Of a stretch of DNA of 64,000 nucleotides, positions 38,395 to 48,200 are shown in pieces. The notes under the pieces are model-generated. The model did no database searches. It had not been told where the DNA came from and worked only from the letters and a program-made list of their open reading frames with translations. The translations under genes and the position numbers were made by a program. The stretch lies in contig OW203734.1 in NCBI GenBank assembly GCA_934045075.1, forward strand, positions 13,824,016 to 13,888,015, written 5' to 3'. This DNA is from Yponomeuta sedellus. Taxonomy: Eukaryota; Arthropoda; Insecta; Lepidoptera; Yponomeutidae. The stretch's first letter is position 1; each line of letters opens with the position of its first letter.

Positions 38395-38490
38395 TTTGAT
38401 TGATCAATTGATGTGTCGGAATCGTGGCAAGTGGCAGTCCCTGGTCTCTGCCTACACCTCTAAGATACGGGCGTGAGGTTATGTATCATG
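38395..38490 (+). repeat. Dispersed repeat fragment
   Basis: TCGGAATCGTGGCAAGTGGC and CTAAGATACGGGCGTGAGGT match the family at 8972 and 9262. Confidence 0.55.
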
Positions 38491-38656
38491 ATTGATCAGT
38501 ACCACTCGCTAACCATGTGAAGGAACATACCGTGAGGAAACCTCACGTGCTTGAAATTGCCCATCCGCGTGATCAGGCCAATACTCTTTCTCTAAGAGAA
38601 GGTTTGTGCCCTAAAATGGGACGTATGTATGCTGCATTATGAATTTAGGTATACAC

Positions 38657-38756
38657 TACATACATACATACATACATACATACATACATACATACATACA
38701 TACATACATACATACATACATACATACATACATACATACATACATACATACACACA
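38657..38756 (+). repeat. (TACA)n microsatellite
   Basis: About 25 copies of CATA/TACA. It joins directly to the ACATAACCTCACGCC end of the dispersed repeat. Confidence 0.95.
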
Positions 38757-38905
38757 TACATAACCTCACGCCTCTATCCCAGAGGGGTAGGCAGAGATCA
38801 GGGACTGTCACTTGTCCTGACAGATCACCTTAGTTTCATCAACGTTCATAAGTCGTTTCATGCTCGCACGCCGGTTCCGGGTATCTTTTATCTTCCCCTT
38901 TGCTA
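38757..38905 (-). repeat. Dispersed repeat, best-preserved copy
   Basis: ACCTCACGCCTCTATCCCAG, AGGGGTAGGCAGAGATCAGG, CATCAACGTTCATAAGTCGT and CGCCGGTTCCGGGTATCTTT. It is the reverse of 9262-9402. Its end touches the microsatellite, so the simple repeat may have grown from its tail. Confidence 0.65.
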
Positions 38906-38931
38906 ATACATTACCTATTTTGTCGATGTTT

Positions 38932-39210
38932 GTCCTAAAAACTTATTTAGAGGCTGAAAATTCCACCCATGCCGGTATTCGAACCCGCGACCTTTGGCTA
39001 TCCGTGCCAGCGCTCTTACGAACTGAACTAATGGACGACTCGCCGGCACCAGTGAAATTTCAAACCTCTTTACAACATTCTCTGTATTACGTACAGGCAG
39101 TGACATCTGGCTGAAGTAATTTGCATTACTTGATAGCCAGAGATCGCGGGTTCGAATCCCGGCATGGGTGGAATTTTTTGCCTCTAAATAGGTTTTAAAA
39201 TTGTCCATAG
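38932..39210 (-). mobile_element. tRNA-like fold-back element with two opposed tRNA-like parts
   Basis: The reversed head (GGTATTCGAACCCGCGACCT) and linker are followed by a direct 3' half (AGATCGCGGGTTCGAATCCC) and the right arm TTTGCCTCTAAATAGG. Confidence 0.8.
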
Positions 39211-39214
39211 TCCG

Positions 39215-39754
39215 CCAAAATATAGGGGTTATGAAATTGCCGTATTATTGCAATAGGGTCTTTGAATTGACATAGAATCTTCATGGTTTGAGGTTTTCGA
39301 ATGAAACTTTTTTTAAATGGTTTTTATGATGTTTTTTTTTAAAAAAATGTGAAACATTTGAATATCGACTTTCAATTGTTTTTTTTATTCAATTTAGACA
39401 AGAAAGATGGATAAAAATTCGAGTGATTTTTGAATACGAGTTCCGACGCGGAACTAACGCGGCAGAAACAGCCCGCAATATCAATGCTGCGTTTACCCAG
39501 CCCAGCCCAGCCTCTCCCACAGGAAAGACAAGTTAATATTCTTTCACCTGTGCTAATTGCTCAAAATATCTATCTGACTATCTGCGTGAACTTTTTGTTG
39601 TCTTTCTGTTGCTATGCATGTTATCTATTGTGTAAGTGATAAGCTGTTAATTTTCCGAATAAAATAATAATAAATAATAAAACTTGCAGATCCAACGAAG
39701 ACTCGGATTTTCTCACAACGCTTTCCTTCAGTTTAAGCATGGTTATTTAGTTAG
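39215..39754. other. Non-coding spacer
   Basis: Nothing was recognised. Confidence 0.4.
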
Positions 39755-40110
39755 AATTGAGATTTCTGCACTTAGCCTCATAGTTGGGGTATTGTCAAGT
39801 GGGTATCGTACGTAGCAACGGTGAGGTATGTTTACGCTTCATACACTAACCGAGTTTCCTAACGATGTTTTTCTTCTTCACTGTTAGCGAGTGGTATTGC
39901 TACTATAACTTCAAAAATGCAGGTACTTAGAACTCAGAAAACAAAGTTGGAAAACATTGGTAAATGCCGGGATTCGAACCCACGACCTCCAGCTTGACAA
40001 GCCGGCGTTCTACCGCTCTGCTACTCTCACCGATAGCAAGTGGTATTGCTACCACAAATTCGAGAAAGTAGGTACCGAACTTTGAAAATAAACAAAGTCA
40101 TTGTTACACT
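39755..40110 (-). mobile_element. tRNA-headed SINE (CATGTACCAATGAC family), two partial units
   Basis: GGGATTCGAACCCACGACCT is the reversed B box and GCGTTCTACCGCTCTGCTAC is the anticodon-to-A-box side. Body words TAGCCTCATAGTTGGGG and GAGTGGTATTGCTACTATAA occur on the left. A second head-proximal piece follows at 40020-40110. Confidence 0.65.
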
Positions 40111-40129
40111 AAAGCTGTCCCTGTCAGGC

Positions 40130-40375
40130 TAAACTAGTCCACTGCTAAACATAGCGCTTTCCTAAAGAACGCCTCGTTGTGTTATCATAGGGGGTAGTGC
40201 CCATAATCCCCACGCTGGGCATGCGGCTTGGGGATCGCAGTTCGGTGGAATTGCACTGCAAGGGGCGCTGCTGCCAACCCGACTTCTGTCCCTTAGTCGC
40301 CTTTTACGAAACCCGCGGGCAGAATTGGGTTTGTGCTATTCTGTAGGCCGACACCACACAGTAGAAAGGTACTAA
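40130..40375 (+). repeat. LINE 3'-region-like repeat
   Basis: AGTCCACTGCTAAACATAGC, GCCCATAATCCCCACGCTGG and GGGATCGCAGTTCGGTGGAA also occur at 57325-57510. TGTCCCTTAGTCGCCTTTTA is a wording common in lepidopteran LINE 3' regions. Confidence 0.55.
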
Positions 40376-40429
40376 AACTGTAAATAAAATTATAAATTTG
40401 TATCGGCGATGGAAAGATAATGAGAGATG

Positions 40430-40680
40430 GCAATGAAAACAAAATCCAGAAATGTTGTTTTCTCATTTTAATATACAGATTTGGTTTTATAGGGGAGTCA
40501 GAAAATAAAAGTCGAGCTTAAAAGTTACTACAACTCATAAATATAAATTTAAGTTTCACTACCATCAACAAAGATTATACTTATCTTTTTTCATTCACTT
40601 TGTTTTCGCACCACATGAATATACGAATATTCATGTGGTGCGTTGTGTCGGTGACGGAAAGATCAAAGTTCAAACTCAAT
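40430..40680 (-). repeat. Dispersed repeat, partner of 26455-26720
   Basis: AAAACAAAATCCAGAAATG, AGAAAATAAAAGTCGAGCTT and TTCGCACCACATGAAT are reversed words of the plus copy. Confidence 0.6.
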
Positions 40681-41014
40681 TAGCTTCGTAGTAATAAGTT
40701 GTCCATTTGAGATGTTATCAACAATTTGCATAGCTTAGTCTGAAATATTTAATAGAGAAATGCGGCTACAACTTTGTGGGAAACTTTGCCTGCTTTCCTG
40801 TAATAAAGTTATAAGGAAACCACACCACTGTTTGATGTTAATCGTAATTCAAACTGGAGGTTAATGTTAAGAATTTAACATCTTCATTTGGTAAATTGCT
40901 ACTAGTTTACAACTTGGAACAACAGTCAGGCTGGGCTCCTGAAGTGGAATCCTGTTTTGTATTTGAAATGAAATCAAATGAAATGAAAAGGTTTTTTTTA
41001 TAATAATAAATAAT
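40681..41014. other. Non-coding spacer
   Basis: Nothing was recognised. Confidence 0.4.
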
Positions 41015-41235
41015 AATAAATATTTATGGACATATTGCACAGATCTTGTTAGCCTTATGCTAAGTACAAATAAATGACTTGTGTTATAGGTGCTAACTCG
41101 ACGATAGATTTAATACAATAAATACATAGATAGCATCCAAGACCCGAGGCAAACTAGAAAAGTTCGTTTCCTAGTTTCACCCGGCCGGGGATCGAACCCG
41201 AGACCTTTGGTTTTACAGTCAGCGCATTCTTAAAA
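41015..41235 (-). mobile_element. tRNA-headed SINE (CCGGCCGGGGATCGAACC family)
   Basis: The reversed B box GGGGATCGAACCCGAGACCT lies at the right, and the body holds GACTTGTGTTATAGGTGCTA and CATCCAAGACCCGAGGCAAA. The left end is AATATTTATGGACA. A longer copy, which retains the A-box side, is at 48895-49130. Confidence 0.72.
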
Positions 41236-41347
41236 TTTATTCAAAGTAGCGCAGAAACTGCGGCTTAATGAACGTTACAATTCCAACTAGGTTTATTTAG
41301 TGTGCGATATACATGCGATAGGTATACATTCCCTACTGTAAGACTTA

Positions 41348-41908
41348 GGGCCAGTTTCTGCACTGAGAATTTCACTAAGTAAATACTTAAGTAAGGTTCT
41401 GTCACGCTCTTTGCTGAGAAATTTGAAAAGAGAAAACTACAGTTAAGTACGTAACACAGAGAGTATTGTAAAAAGGTTCAAATTTCACTGGTGCCGTTAG
41501 TCACCCATTAGCTTAGTTGGGAGATATTTGTTTCTAAAAAAATACGTGGCATATTTAAATACAAATGAAACAGTCATGTTTATTGAGCAGACTAAAGAAT
41601 TATATTTTTTTTAATGCACTAACCCGTGCTAAGGACAATTTTAAAAACCTATTTAGAGGCTCTGTACTTAATACGGAGGATATTATATAGAGGTTCGAAA
41701 TTTCACTGATGCCGGTGTCGTCTATTAGCTCAGTTGGGAGAGCGCTGGCACGGTTAGCCAGAGGTCGAGGGTTCGAGTCCCGGCATGGGTGGAATTTTGA
41801 GCCTCTAAATAGGGTTTTAAAATTTTCTTAGCACGGGTAAGTGCATTAAAAAGAATATAATACAGTTAAGTATTTACTTAGCAAAATTCTCAATTCGGAA
41901 ACTGGCCC
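41348..41908. mobile_element. Harbinger-like MITE (TTA target site) split by a nested insertion
   Basis: The ends are GGGCCAGTTTCTG and CGGAAACTGGCCC, with TTA at 41345-41347 and 41909-41911. Internal CACTAAGTAAATACTTAAGT pairs with TTAAGTATTTACTTAGC. The insert at 41450-41861 duplicates ACAGTTAAGTA. Confidence 0.8.
41450..41861 (+). mobile_element. Composite tRNA-like fold-back element nested in the TTA MITE
   Basis: The 11-bp target duplication ACAGTTAAGTA lies at 41439-41449 and 41862-41872. The insert contains a partial linker plus A-box side (CACCCATTAGCTTAGTTGG), an unrelated stretch, then a second unit with left arm, linker, full tRNA-like head (GGGTTCGAGTCCCGGCATGG) and right arm. 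Confidence 0.8.
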
Positions 41909-41911
41909 TTA

Positions 41912-42195
41912 TATATAATAGATTGCTTACATATCGCTGATCGCATCATAAACCATTTTTGTTAGCTATCGCAACGCTGTGGTAGCCGCTAGTGAAACTT
42001 GACACTTATCAAGCCAATATAAACAACCGTCAAGTCAGTAAATGTTTGACTTCAAAGTTCAAATGAACTTGCGGTTGAGCTCAGTAAATCGACACGTTAT
42101 TAGCCATTTACATTGCTCTAGCAGCGAGGACAGTCAACTGACTTGATTGCCGAATAACTTGCTATTCTATAAAAAAAATCGTAAAAATTGTACAA
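41912..42195. other. Non-coding spacer
   Basis: Nothing was recognised. Confidence 0.4.
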
Positions 42196-42500
42196 GACTT
42201 CGTTATCAACCCTTGTTTGTTCCCACTGCTGGGGCACGGGTCTTTTCCTGAATCGCAGGAAGGTTAGGCCAAGTCCGGCTTGATGAAGGATTGTAAGATA
42301 GTGGCGGGCCTTACTGTCAGAATTTATCAAGCCGCCCATAAGCCCTCTGACATGGCTTAACGACTGCCATTACGTGACAGCTGGCACCGACGGCACGTAG
42401 TCACGGTACGGTTACCCATTCTGCGCCTGACCGCGCCTGTTGATGCTTAACTCGAGTTATTAATTCCAATCACTCGGTTCGCCTAGGCCACGAGTGATAT
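42196..42500 (-). mobile_element. 5S-rRNA-related SINE with internal deletions
   Basis: The tail GTTCCCACTGCTGGGGCACG, a shortened body and the reversed head (CTGACCGCGCCTGTTGATGC, CTAGGCCACGAGTG) are present. Confidence 0.78.
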
Positions 42501-42599
42501 GAGACTTATTTATGGATAAAAACGCGATTCCTCTAGAAAAACTCCTCGGAGGCAATTTACTCAAATCTCAAATCAAATCCATAAGTCACTTTCCATTCT

Positions 42600-42970
42600 A
42601 TGGCTACTTCACCATCACCATCATAATCGGCCAGTGGCTGTTCACTGCTGGCCATAGGCCTCCTCCAAGACACGCCACTTCTTCGTCTTCTTTTCGTGTC
42701 AGCGATTTGACCAGTTTATATTTTTCCTGCCCAATAGTTGGCTGCTGTAATTGCAGCGGCGTTGGCCTCTGTTAGGTCCTCCAGAGTGCAGGCACAATGG
42801 GCATTGGAGCAGGTGCACTATGGATTGCGATGAGGCTCCATACATTCCTCCTCTGAGGCAATCGATACGCCACTGAATCCGACCTTTGGCTCTTCCCTTT
42901 CCGTCACTGGCCTTGCTTATGTTGTCGCTCCACTTGGTCACAAGGCGTCTTATGCCGGCGCCAGGCAGAA
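42600..42970 (-). mobile_element. Degenerate LINE-derived fragment
   Basis: GGCCATAGGCCTCCTCCAAG is a wording of lepidopteran LINE 3' ends. The minus frame contains RRLVTKWSDNISKASDGKGR, similar in style to LINE C-terminal regions. The clade is not determined. Confidence 0.4.
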
Positions 42971-43085
42971 GTTTAAACAAGTGATCACATAAGTGTGCAC
43001 ATGTGTGGCACGGTTATTTGTTACTATTGTCGCATAAAATGTCCGTGCCACACATGTGCACACTTATGTGATCACTTGTTTGAAC
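42971..43085. repeat. Palindrome with 43-bp arms, one mismatch
   Basis: Arms 42971-43013 and 43043-43085 pair around a 29-nt loop (inner word GTGCACATGTGTGGCACGG). It abuts the LINE-derived fragment. Confidence 0.9.
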
Positions 43086-43175
43086 TTGCTTGTGTCTGGC
43101 ACCGTCATTATGCTACGTTTTCCGACTCACGGTCTCCACTCTACTGTGGCGAGGTAGTTGTGCTTAAGGTGGTTT

Positions 43176-43560
43176 AGAGTGCTAAATAGCGCCGCCAATG
43201 GAATAAAAATCATAATTTGTTTATAAGACGTTTTTGTTTTTGAAGAAGTAAACATAAAAATTCTTCACCACTATGACAACTATTTTTAGAACCTATAGGA
43301 ACCTAGGATCAAGAACTTAGGACTTTAAACGACTGTTTTTAGAGAAAATTGATTAAAGTTCATAATATTCTCTAGGCATCATGTTCTAAAAATAATAATA
43401 ATTATTATTATCATTGCACTTAAATTTTAAAAATAAAATTGCACAATCACTGATATTACTTATTGATATTAATCACTGATTTTAGATATTTACTTAAAAA
43501 ACGTATTATAAAAAAAGTTATGATTTTTATGCCATTCGGGGCGCTAGTTAGCACTCCAAA
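43176..43560. mobile_element. MITE with about 60-bp terminal inverted repeats
   Basis: GAGTGCTAAATAGCGCC with GGAATAAAAATCATAA faces GTTATGATTTTTATGCC with GGCGCTAGTTAGCACTCC. A related half lies at 54205-54420. Confidence 0.7.
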
Positions 43561-43904
43561 ACGCCTTAAATCAAGAGTAGCCACACAGTCGTTTAACCAA
43601 TTGAAAGAGTTGCAACGAAGAATGGGCAGAGGCGATGGCATTCAAAATCACTTAAGTATACCTATTCATCACAATGCTGAGTTTACAATTAGGTACCTAT
43701 CATCGACTCGTGCAATCGACGCATTAAATTTGTAGTGCAAGGTGTCTCAATTCTCACGGTCTTGTAACCTTAGTTGTAAACTTAGTGTTGCTAAAAGAAA
43801 ATAGTTGAATAATATTTATGTATTTTCTAAGGTTAACACGAGTACTAGACATAATTAAAACAGTTTTAAATAATATTTATGTAGTAAGTTAGTTAGACCT
43901 GAGA
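43561..43904. other. Non-coding spacer
   Basis: A short open frame runs out of the MITE (AACGCCTTAAATCAAGAG onward). It is not convincing as a gene. Confidence 0.4.
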
Positions 43905-44140
43905 TTTGTGTACTTATAGCCTCATAGTTGGGGCATTGTACGTAGCAAGCGCTGAGGTACATTAATACTTCAGATACTAGAGTTTCCTCACGATGTATTT
44001 CTTCATGGTCAGAGAGTGGCATTGCTACTATAAACTCACAAATGTACATAACTTGGAAAACAAAGTCATTGGTACATGCCGGGGTTCGAATCCCCGACCT
44101 CCTGATAGAGTAGCCGCTCCGCTACCACCGCTTTTGTAAT
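43905..44140 (-). mobile_element. tRNA-headed SINE (CATGTACCAATGAC family)
   Basis: GGTACATGCCGGGGTTCGAA carries the reversed B box and GCCGCTCCGCTACCACCGCT the A-box side. The body has TAGCCTCATAGTTGGGGCAT and AGCGCTGAGGTACATTAATA. Confidence 0.7.
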
Positions 44141-44289
44141 AATAATAATGTAATGTTAAACCAATATGTAAAAATTTCAGCCGCAGAGTTCGTTATCGAG
44201 CTCCTCTGAAAGGGCTTCAGTGATTGTTATGTTTTTATGTGTAGGTATATTTGTTAGGTCTGGTCTGAGAATAGATCGTAGGCTAATCT

Positions 44290-44474
44290 TCTATAATACA
44301 AAAACGAATCGCTCAATGTGTTGGTAAGCGCAAATCTCGTGAGCAACTGAACGGATTTCGCTAATTCTTTTTTAGAATATTCCTTGAAGTACGAGGATGG
44401 TTCTTACGGAGAGAAAAATAAAATAAAAAAAAGAATGTACTGTTAGGCGGTACGAAGTTCGCTGGGTCAGCTAG
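44290..44474 (+). mobile_element. Non-autonomous Helitron-like element, copy 2
   Basis: TCTATAATACAAAAACGAAT to GGTACGAAGTTCGCTGGGTC and AGCTAG. It is similar to 18350-18549 throughout. Confidence 0.55.
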
Positions 44475-44482
44475 TAATGTAT

Positions 44483-44700
44483 ATGACTGCCTTGTTGGTC
44501 TAGGTATCACGTCTTATAACTATGCCATTTCCACTTGGGCCGTAATTCATTTGTATAAATATGAGTAGCTTCAGTCTGGGTGTATTTACACCGAGACTAA
44601 AATACGCACGTTTGTAATATCTTCGCTTAATGATCCAGGGTACTCTAGTTTGGCATGAGGACAAGCGATTGTACTGTGTGGAGTTACAATCATAGAAAAG
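44483..44700 (+). mobile_element. tRNA-headed SINE (GTTGGTCTAG family), degenerate head
   Basis: GACTGCCTTGTTGGTCTAGG, CTTCAGTCTGGGTGTATTTA and GCGATTGTACTGTGTGGAGT mark the family. The B-box region is eroded. Confidence 0.6.
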
Positions 44701-44732
44701 TTTCTATTTTAATTAAAAATATTCCACCGCTT

Positions 44733-44855
44733 CGATATCAACCCTTGTATGTCCCCACTGCTGGGGCACGGGTCTCTTCCTGCATCGCAGGAAGGTTAGG
44801 CCATACTCCACCACGGGGGCCAAGTCTGGATTGGTAGAGGATTGTAAGGCAGTTC
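44733..44855 (-). mobile_element. 5S-rRNA-related SINE, tail only
   Basis: It runs from TATCAACCCTTGTATGTCCC to GAGGATTGTAAGGCAGTT, then unrelated sequence. Confidence 0.75.
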
Positions 44856-45154
44856 AACCATTTATTTAAGCCCATTCGATAAGCAACTTAATGATAGGAA
44901 TGTATTGAGATAGGAATAAAATATTAACATCTTTTTTATTCACTTCACCCGGAACAAAGGATCATAAAATATTGATAGAGGCTGTGAAAACAATACTACT
45001 TTATGTGTTATTTCTTGTCTGCTAGAGAACAACAAGATTAGCCCGATTTTCTTAGCAATCCGAGCGGAATAGATGTGAGGGTGAAAATGTCAACAAATTA
45101 TAGATGCGAGAACAAGTCAGTGAGAATTGATAACTTCGTACTTTATTGTGTTCA
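44856..45154. other. Non-coding spacer
   Basis: Nothing was recognised. Confidence 0.4.
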
Positions 45155-45165
45155 AGATTAATGTG

Positions 45166-45485
45166 TGCGATAACAACCCTTTGTATGTCCCTGCTGGGGC
45201 ACGGGTCTCTTCCTGCATCGCAGGAAGTTTAGGCCATACTCCACCTCGGGGGCCAAGTCCGGGTTGGTGGAGGATTGTAAGACAGTAACAGGCCTTACTG
45301 TCAGAAGTTATCAAGCCGCCGACAACGCTTCTGACATGGCTTAACGACTGCCATTACAAGACTGCCGGCACCAATGTGCCATGCGAAGCACGGAAGCTCT
45401 CGGAAAAAATGCACCTGACCGCGCCTGTTGTTGCTTAACCCAAGTGGTTGATTGCAATTACTCGGTACCACTAGGCCACGAGAGC
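45166..45485 (-). mobile_element. 5S-rRNA-related SINE with 11-bp target duplication
   Basis: AGATTAATGTG flanks it at 45155-45165 and 45486-45496. The head is complete and the middle has small deletions. Confidence 0.82.
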
Positions 45486-45548
45486 AGATTAATGTGCCAT
45501 TGATTAAACAAAACTGGGGGACGAGTTCCTAAAACGTATAGTTAATCC

Positions 45549-45760
45549 AAAGAGTCGTATTAGTACAGTAGTGGACCATTGAAAGTCTAGTAACTAATCG
45601 GATTTCAATGGTACAGAACCTGTGCATTAAAACATCACCCGAAACAGAACCCGACTGCCGAGCATTAGCTAAAGTGTAGTTAATTCAAAGAGTCGCATTA
45701 GTACAGTAATGGACCATTGGAAGTCTAGTCACTAATCGCATTCCAGTGGTACATACTGTA
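45549..45760 (+). repeat. Minisatellite pair, unit about 138 bp, left block
   Basis: AAAGAGTCGTATTAGTACAG starts at 45549 and its repeat at 45687. Each continues with GTCTAGT-ACTAATCG and GGTACA. The linker holds GACTGCCGAGCATTAGCTAA. The same unit recurs at 47860-48200. Confidence 0.8.
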
Positions 45761-46440
45761 ATATATTTTTTTTAAAAGAGGTAAAATAAAATGGAGTTAA
45801 AAATAAAAGAAGAAAATCCTCACAAACGGTATAATAAAAAAACCAATGAGGGTTACAAATAAAAATGGGCCTGAGGGGCCGCGTCCCTTTAATGTGCTTT
45901 TCACTGTAACACCTTATTTTAACAACCTTAAAGGTACATCTTATGTAATAGTACATGTTATGTTATACTAAATTCAAAAAAGTCCCACTTAGGAGGTAAC
46001 GCTTCAGTTAAAGTTTAATTGTAGAAAGGTTAAAGAACATCTTACCGAACCGTGGAAACCTGCGTTTCGGTTATCATAAATTTTATTTAAAGTGCCGCAA
46101 AACAAAATAAGGTAACTTTACGGAACCCGCAAGCAGACCGGAGAGCTCAGGCCTGTCCGCTTATCCTGGGCTCCAGGGTATAAATAAAACCCAGAGATAA
46201 TAAGAAGAATAGACGAAGAAGTAGAAGAAGAAGGACGAAGTAGAAGTAGTAGAAGTTGTAGAAGAAGAAGAAGGCGCCCTGCTGGTGTATTCCTGAAAGG
46301 CAGAGACGACAAAATTGTACACTCCCACTTAAAGGGAATAAATGGGTTAACTAAAACGGGAATAAGTTAACTGATCTAACAACTTTCAAAATACAGCATC
46401 TTGCAGTCATATTCAAATAAAGTTAGAAATTATGAACCAA
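45761..46440. other. Non-coding spacer with purine-rich patch
   Basis: 46195-46275 is an AGA/GAAGAA-rich stretch. Otherwise nothing was recognised. Confidence 0.4.
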
Positions 46441-47190
46441 AATGTATGTGAAAAATAAATATAACATTTCATGAGAAAATATTAAGTAATTCCGTATGAT
46501 TTAACATGTAAAAGATGCAGGGGCCAGCAACCAACGTTCCTAGGCCACGCAATTGCCTGCAGCACTGTTAGTTTCAAAGTTATAAAACGAAATGTATGCA
46601 AAACACAAATAACAGATTTTAAGAGAAAATACTAAAGTATCTTATATGATTTAATATGTAAAACATGCGGGGGGCAGGGACAAACATTCCTATGCGGCCT
46701 AATTGCCTGTAGGACAATTAACTTCTATGATACAGACCAAAATGTATGTAAAACATAAATATCACATTTTAACAGAAAATAATAAGTAATTTCGTATGTT
46801 TTAACATGTAAAAGATGCAGGGGGCAGCAACCAGCGTTCCTATGCTACTCAATTGCCTGCAGCACTGTTAATCTCAAAGTTATAAAACGAAGTGTATGCA
46901 AAACACAAATATCAGATTTTAACAGAAAATACTAAAGTATCTTATATGATTCAATATGTAAAACATGCGGGGGGCAGCGACAAACATTCCTATGCGGCTT
47001 AATTGCCTGTAGGACAATTAATTTCCAAGTTACAGACCAAAATGTATGTGGAACATAAATATCACATTTTAACAGAAAATATTAAGTAATTTCGTATGAT
47101 TTATTATGTAAAAGATGCGGGGGGCAGCGACTAATATTCCTATGCCACTCAATTGCCTGCAGCACCATTAATTTAGAAGTTATGAACCAA
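46441..47190 (+). repeat. Five exact 150-bp units in A-B-A-B-A order
   Basis: Units start at 46441, 46591, 46741, 46891 and 47041. All five are 150 bp without net indel. Units 1, 3 and 5 share GTAAAAGATGC, CAATTGCCTGCAGCAC and CAAAGTTATAAAACGA-type ends. Units 2 and 4 share GTAAAACATGCGGGGGGCAG, AATTGCCTGTAGGACAATTA and AGTATCTTATATGAT. The higher-order unit is therefore a 300-bp dimer. Stop codons break every frame I checked, so it is not coding. Confidence 0.93.
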
Positions 47191-47263
47191 AACGTTCGTT
47201 AGCCTCAAGGAAAATCTACCCTCATGGTAGAAAAAAAATGCAGTACTTACATCGTCTTGGGTC

Positions 47264-47485
47264 GTGGCACGCTTCCAGGACGGTGCAGGCGAGTGCTACG
47301 CCTTCTGTAGCCAGCTGGGTAACAAAATAACACAAGCCTTAGCTGAATTCAAACAACTACAAAAGAACGTGTACGGTGTCAGTCCAATAAATCTGGTAAA
47401 CTTACCGAAGCTGGCTTCTTGCCTGCATCCTTCTCTAGTGGTTCAGAACCAATGGTCCATCAAAAGACCGGCAGGTCCACTGTAA
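47264..47485 (+). CDS. Unrecognised coding-like stretch, possible exon
   Basis: A plus frame reads ARFQDGAGECYAFCSQLGNK and ITQALAEFKQLQKN, with non-repetitive, protein-like composition that is locally richer in GC than its surroundings. An AG lies just before GACGGTGCAGG. On the opposite strand a 64-nt segment (about 47252-47315) is bracketed by TTGTTACCCAG and a strong GTAAGTAC donor and would read ATEGVALACTVLEACHDPRR. I cannot decide which strand is real, or whether either is. No family was recognised. Confidence 0.25.
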   Translation: MARFQDGAGECYAFCSQLGNKITQALAEFKQLQKNVYGVSPINLVNLPKLASCLHPSLVVQNQWSIKRPAGPL

Positions 47486-47522
47486 AGAAACCACAAGAAC
47501 GATAGTACTAACATGCCAATAC

Positions 47523-47570
47523 AAACTATACGTGACGGCGCGGCGTCGCGTATAGTTTGTATTGGAAAAA
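47523..47570. repeat. Hairpin with about 22-bp arms
   Basis: CCAATACAAACTATACGTGA pairs with TCGCGTATAGTTTGTATTGG, with one mismatch, around a GC-rich loop. Confidence 0.8.
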
Positions 47571-47859
47571 AGTTGGAAATAACTAGACCACGAGCAAAAC
47601 AACTAAAGAGGGGCTAGATTACCTTGAAAGGCATTAGAAACAAAGAAATAATCAAAATTCTTACCCATTTTAAGGATGGTTTAAGCTTGATCACATCAAG
47701 GCGACCCTTTCGCCGTCTGCGCACAAAAGCAAGTCTCGGCCACAGACCAGCCAAAACGCCGGCTCATATTGCTTTTTGTTGCACAGACTAATTGAAGGCC
47801 GTTCCGTCTACACAGCGGTCCGGTCGCCGAACGCAAATATTAAACGAAAAATAAACCCC
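47571..47859. other. Non-coding spacer
   Basis: Nothing was recognised. Confidence 0.4.
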
Positions 47860-48200
47860 GCTACAATACCCTGTGCAAAAAACTGAATTAAAACATCACT
47901 AAAAACCCGACTGCCGAGCATTATTCAAAGAATCGTATTAGTAAAGTAATGGATCATTGGAAGTCTAGTCACTAATCGCATTCCAGTGGTACATACCCTG
48001 TGCAAAAAACTGAACTAAAACATCACTAAAAACCCGACTGCCGAGCATTAGCTAAAGTGAAGTTATTTCAAAGAGTCGTATTAGTACAGTAATGGACCAT
48101 TGGAAGTCTAGTCACTAATCGCATTCCAATGGTACATACACTGTGCAAAAAAACTGAATTAAAACATCACCAAGAACCCGACTGCAGAGCATTAGCAACT
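47860..48200 (+). repeat. Minisatellite pair, unit about 143 bp, right block
   Basis: AAAGAATCGTATTAGTAAAG at 47927 and AAAGAGTCGTATTAGTACAG at 48070 repeat the left block (45549-45760) in the same orientation. The linker has CTGTGCAAAAAACTGAA and GACTGCCGAGCATTAGC. Confidence 0.8.

Noticed and set aside
46441..47190. CRISPR-like or coding repeat array
   Set aside because: Units are contiguous without spacers, frames contain stops, and the host is a eukaryote. It is a tandem satellite-like array.
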